Source: JAOUJD01 sp963726405
Lineage (GTDB): Bacteria > Pseudomonadota > Gammaproteobacteria > Burkholderiales > Burkholderiaceae_F
Assembly (NCBI GenBank): GCA_963726405.1
Contig: CAVSCF010000010.1
Coordinates: 1-64,000 of the forward strand
Direction: 5' to 3'
Length of the DNA: 64,000 nt
The notes under the pieces were generated by a model, which ran no database searches, was not told the DNA's origin, and worked only from the letters and a program-made list of their open reading frames with translations. This document shows positions 63,354-64,000 of this stretch, piece after piece. Position numbers and translations under genes: made by a program. The number at the start of each line of letters is the position of its first letter. Position 1 is the stretch's first letter.

Positions 63354-64000
63354 GTCCCAAGGCAGGCGACGAGTTCCCGGCCGAGATCGAGTCGCTCGAT
63401 CAGGAGGGGCGCGGTGTCGCGCATCGCGAAGGCAAGGCCGTCTTCATCGAAGGCGCGCTGCCCGGCGAGCGGGTGGTGTACGAGCGCCGCAAGAACAAGC
63501 CGAGCTACGAGACCGGCCGCGTCGTCCGCATCGATCGCCCCTCGGTGCTGCGCGTCGTGCCCCGTTGCCCGCATGCCGGACTGCACGCCGGCGCCTGCGG
63601 CGGCTGCTCGATGCAGCACGTGGCGCCCAACGCGCAGGTCGCCATCAAGCAACGCGTGCTCGAGGACACGCTGTGGCACATCGGCCGCGTGAGGCCCGAG
63701 CGCATGTTGCGGCCGGTCGCCGGCCCCGCCTGGGAGTACCGCTTCCGCGCCCGTTTCTCGGTGAGGTATGTCGCGAAGAAGGGCGGGGTGCTGGTCGGCT
63801 TTCACGAGCGGTCCAGCAGCTACGTCGCCGACATTCGCCAGTGCGAGGTGGTGCCGCGGGCGGTCAGCGACCTGCTGATGCCGTTGCGCGAACTGGTCGG
63901 CGCACTGACCCTGCGCGAGCGCCTGCCGCAGATCGAGCTTGCGATTGCCGAGCGCGACGGCGCGCAGCAGGTCGTCCTCGTGTTCCGCGTGCTCGACGAT
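63338..64000 (+). CDS. rlmD: 23S rRNA (uracil-5)-methyltransferase RlmD, 5' part
   Basis: Methylates U1939 in E. coli 23S rRNA. The frame is open from GTG 63338 to the window end (221 codons, still open). N-terminal TRAM domain (EFPAEIESLDQEGRGVAHREGKAVFIEGALPGE), then the iron-sulfur cysteines (CPHAGLHAGACGGCSMQH). The catalytic domain lies beyond the window. Confidence 0.92.
   Translation, partial: MARGLGPKAGDEFPAEIESLDQEGRGVAHREGKAVFIEGALPGERVVYERRKNKPSYETGRVVRIDRPSVLRVVPRCPHAGLHAGACGGCSMQHVAPNAQVAIKQRVLEDTLWHIGRVRPERMLRPVAGPAWEYRFRARFSVRYVAKKGGVLVGFHERSSSYVADIRQCEVVPRAVSDLLMPLRELVGALTLRERLPQIELAIAERDGAQQVVLVFRVLDD

Overview
The window looks like a chromosomal segment of a high-GC betaproteobacterium. 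The evidence is gene content and order: thrS-infC-rpmI-rplT-pheS-pheT-ihfA-merR-tRNA-Pro, surE-pcm-nlpD-rpoS, recJ next to an RpfE-type gene, prfB-lysS, a 3-hydroxybutyrate dehydrogenase of the PHB cycle, PEP-CTERM proteins, and an Anbu/ATP-grasp operon. I cannot name a genus.

Layout. (1) 1-10.65 kb is accessory DNA stacked on a tRNA-Asn gene (10574-10649, minus). It holds a broken type I restriction-modification locus (hsdR, hsdS, hsdM), an IS30-family element sitting precisely inside hsdS, a HEPN-like gene, two PEP-CTERM genes and a disrupted lipoprotein gene. Three decayed copies of the 3' part of tRNA-Asn (about 6657, 10374 and 10477) mark successive insertion boundaries. (2) 10.7-16.5 kb has tyrB-type aminotransferase, uvrB, a low-molecular-weight phosphatase, a DUF924 gene and a mazEF-like toxin-antitoxin pair with its own operator. 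(3) 16.7-22.8 kb is one minus-strand operon: prfB (with its autoregulatory +1 frameshift), GNAT, SDR, lysS, Nudix, SbtA-type bicarbonate transporter and a P-II-like SbtB. (4) 22.9-27.2 kb holds three paralogous small proteins of an unrecognised family around a broken cyclase/NB-ARC/TPR regulator. (5) 27.3-35.9 kb holds recJ, an RpfE-type gene, lolCD, DUF2062, tatD and comEC. (6) 36.0-41.7 kb is a five-gene operon with tiny gaps or overlaps: circularly permuted ATP-grasp, TPR-GGDEF diguanylate cyclase, alpha-E, transglutaminase-like protease and Anbu peptidase. (7) 41.8-47 kb holds 3-hydroxybutyrate dehydrogenase, an alpha/beta hydrolase, and a VOC gene cut in two by a 1.74-kb transposase-less element that carries a HigBA-like pair; then a flavodoxin-like gene and mtfA. 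(8) 47.1-57.2 kb holds relA, tRNA-Val, the translation cluster and tRNA-Pro. (9) 57.2-59.1 kb has four small orphan membrane or lipoprotein genes. (10) 59.2-64 kb holds surE-pcm-nlpD-rpoS, an exonuclease and the start of rlmD, which runs off the window.

Main new observations. Between tRNA-Val and thrS lies what looks like a classical transcription attenuator: a 10-codon leader peptide with four Thr codons, a 12-bp protector stem and a strong terminator ending 13 nt before the thrS start. The Anbu operon carries an embedded diguanylate cyclase, suggesting c-di-GMP control of this poorly understood peptide-modification system. The 43764-45504 element has tandem terminal repeats and a short target duplication, no transposase and a toxin-antitoxin cargo; removing it restores the VOC reading frame across the junction.

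Caution. Single-base frameshifts cluster in accessory genes (hsdR, hsdS, hsdM, the IS30 transposase, a PEP-CTERM gene, the cyclase, VOC, flavodoxin), while housekeeping genes are intact. Real decay or local sequence error could each explain this; only reads could decide.
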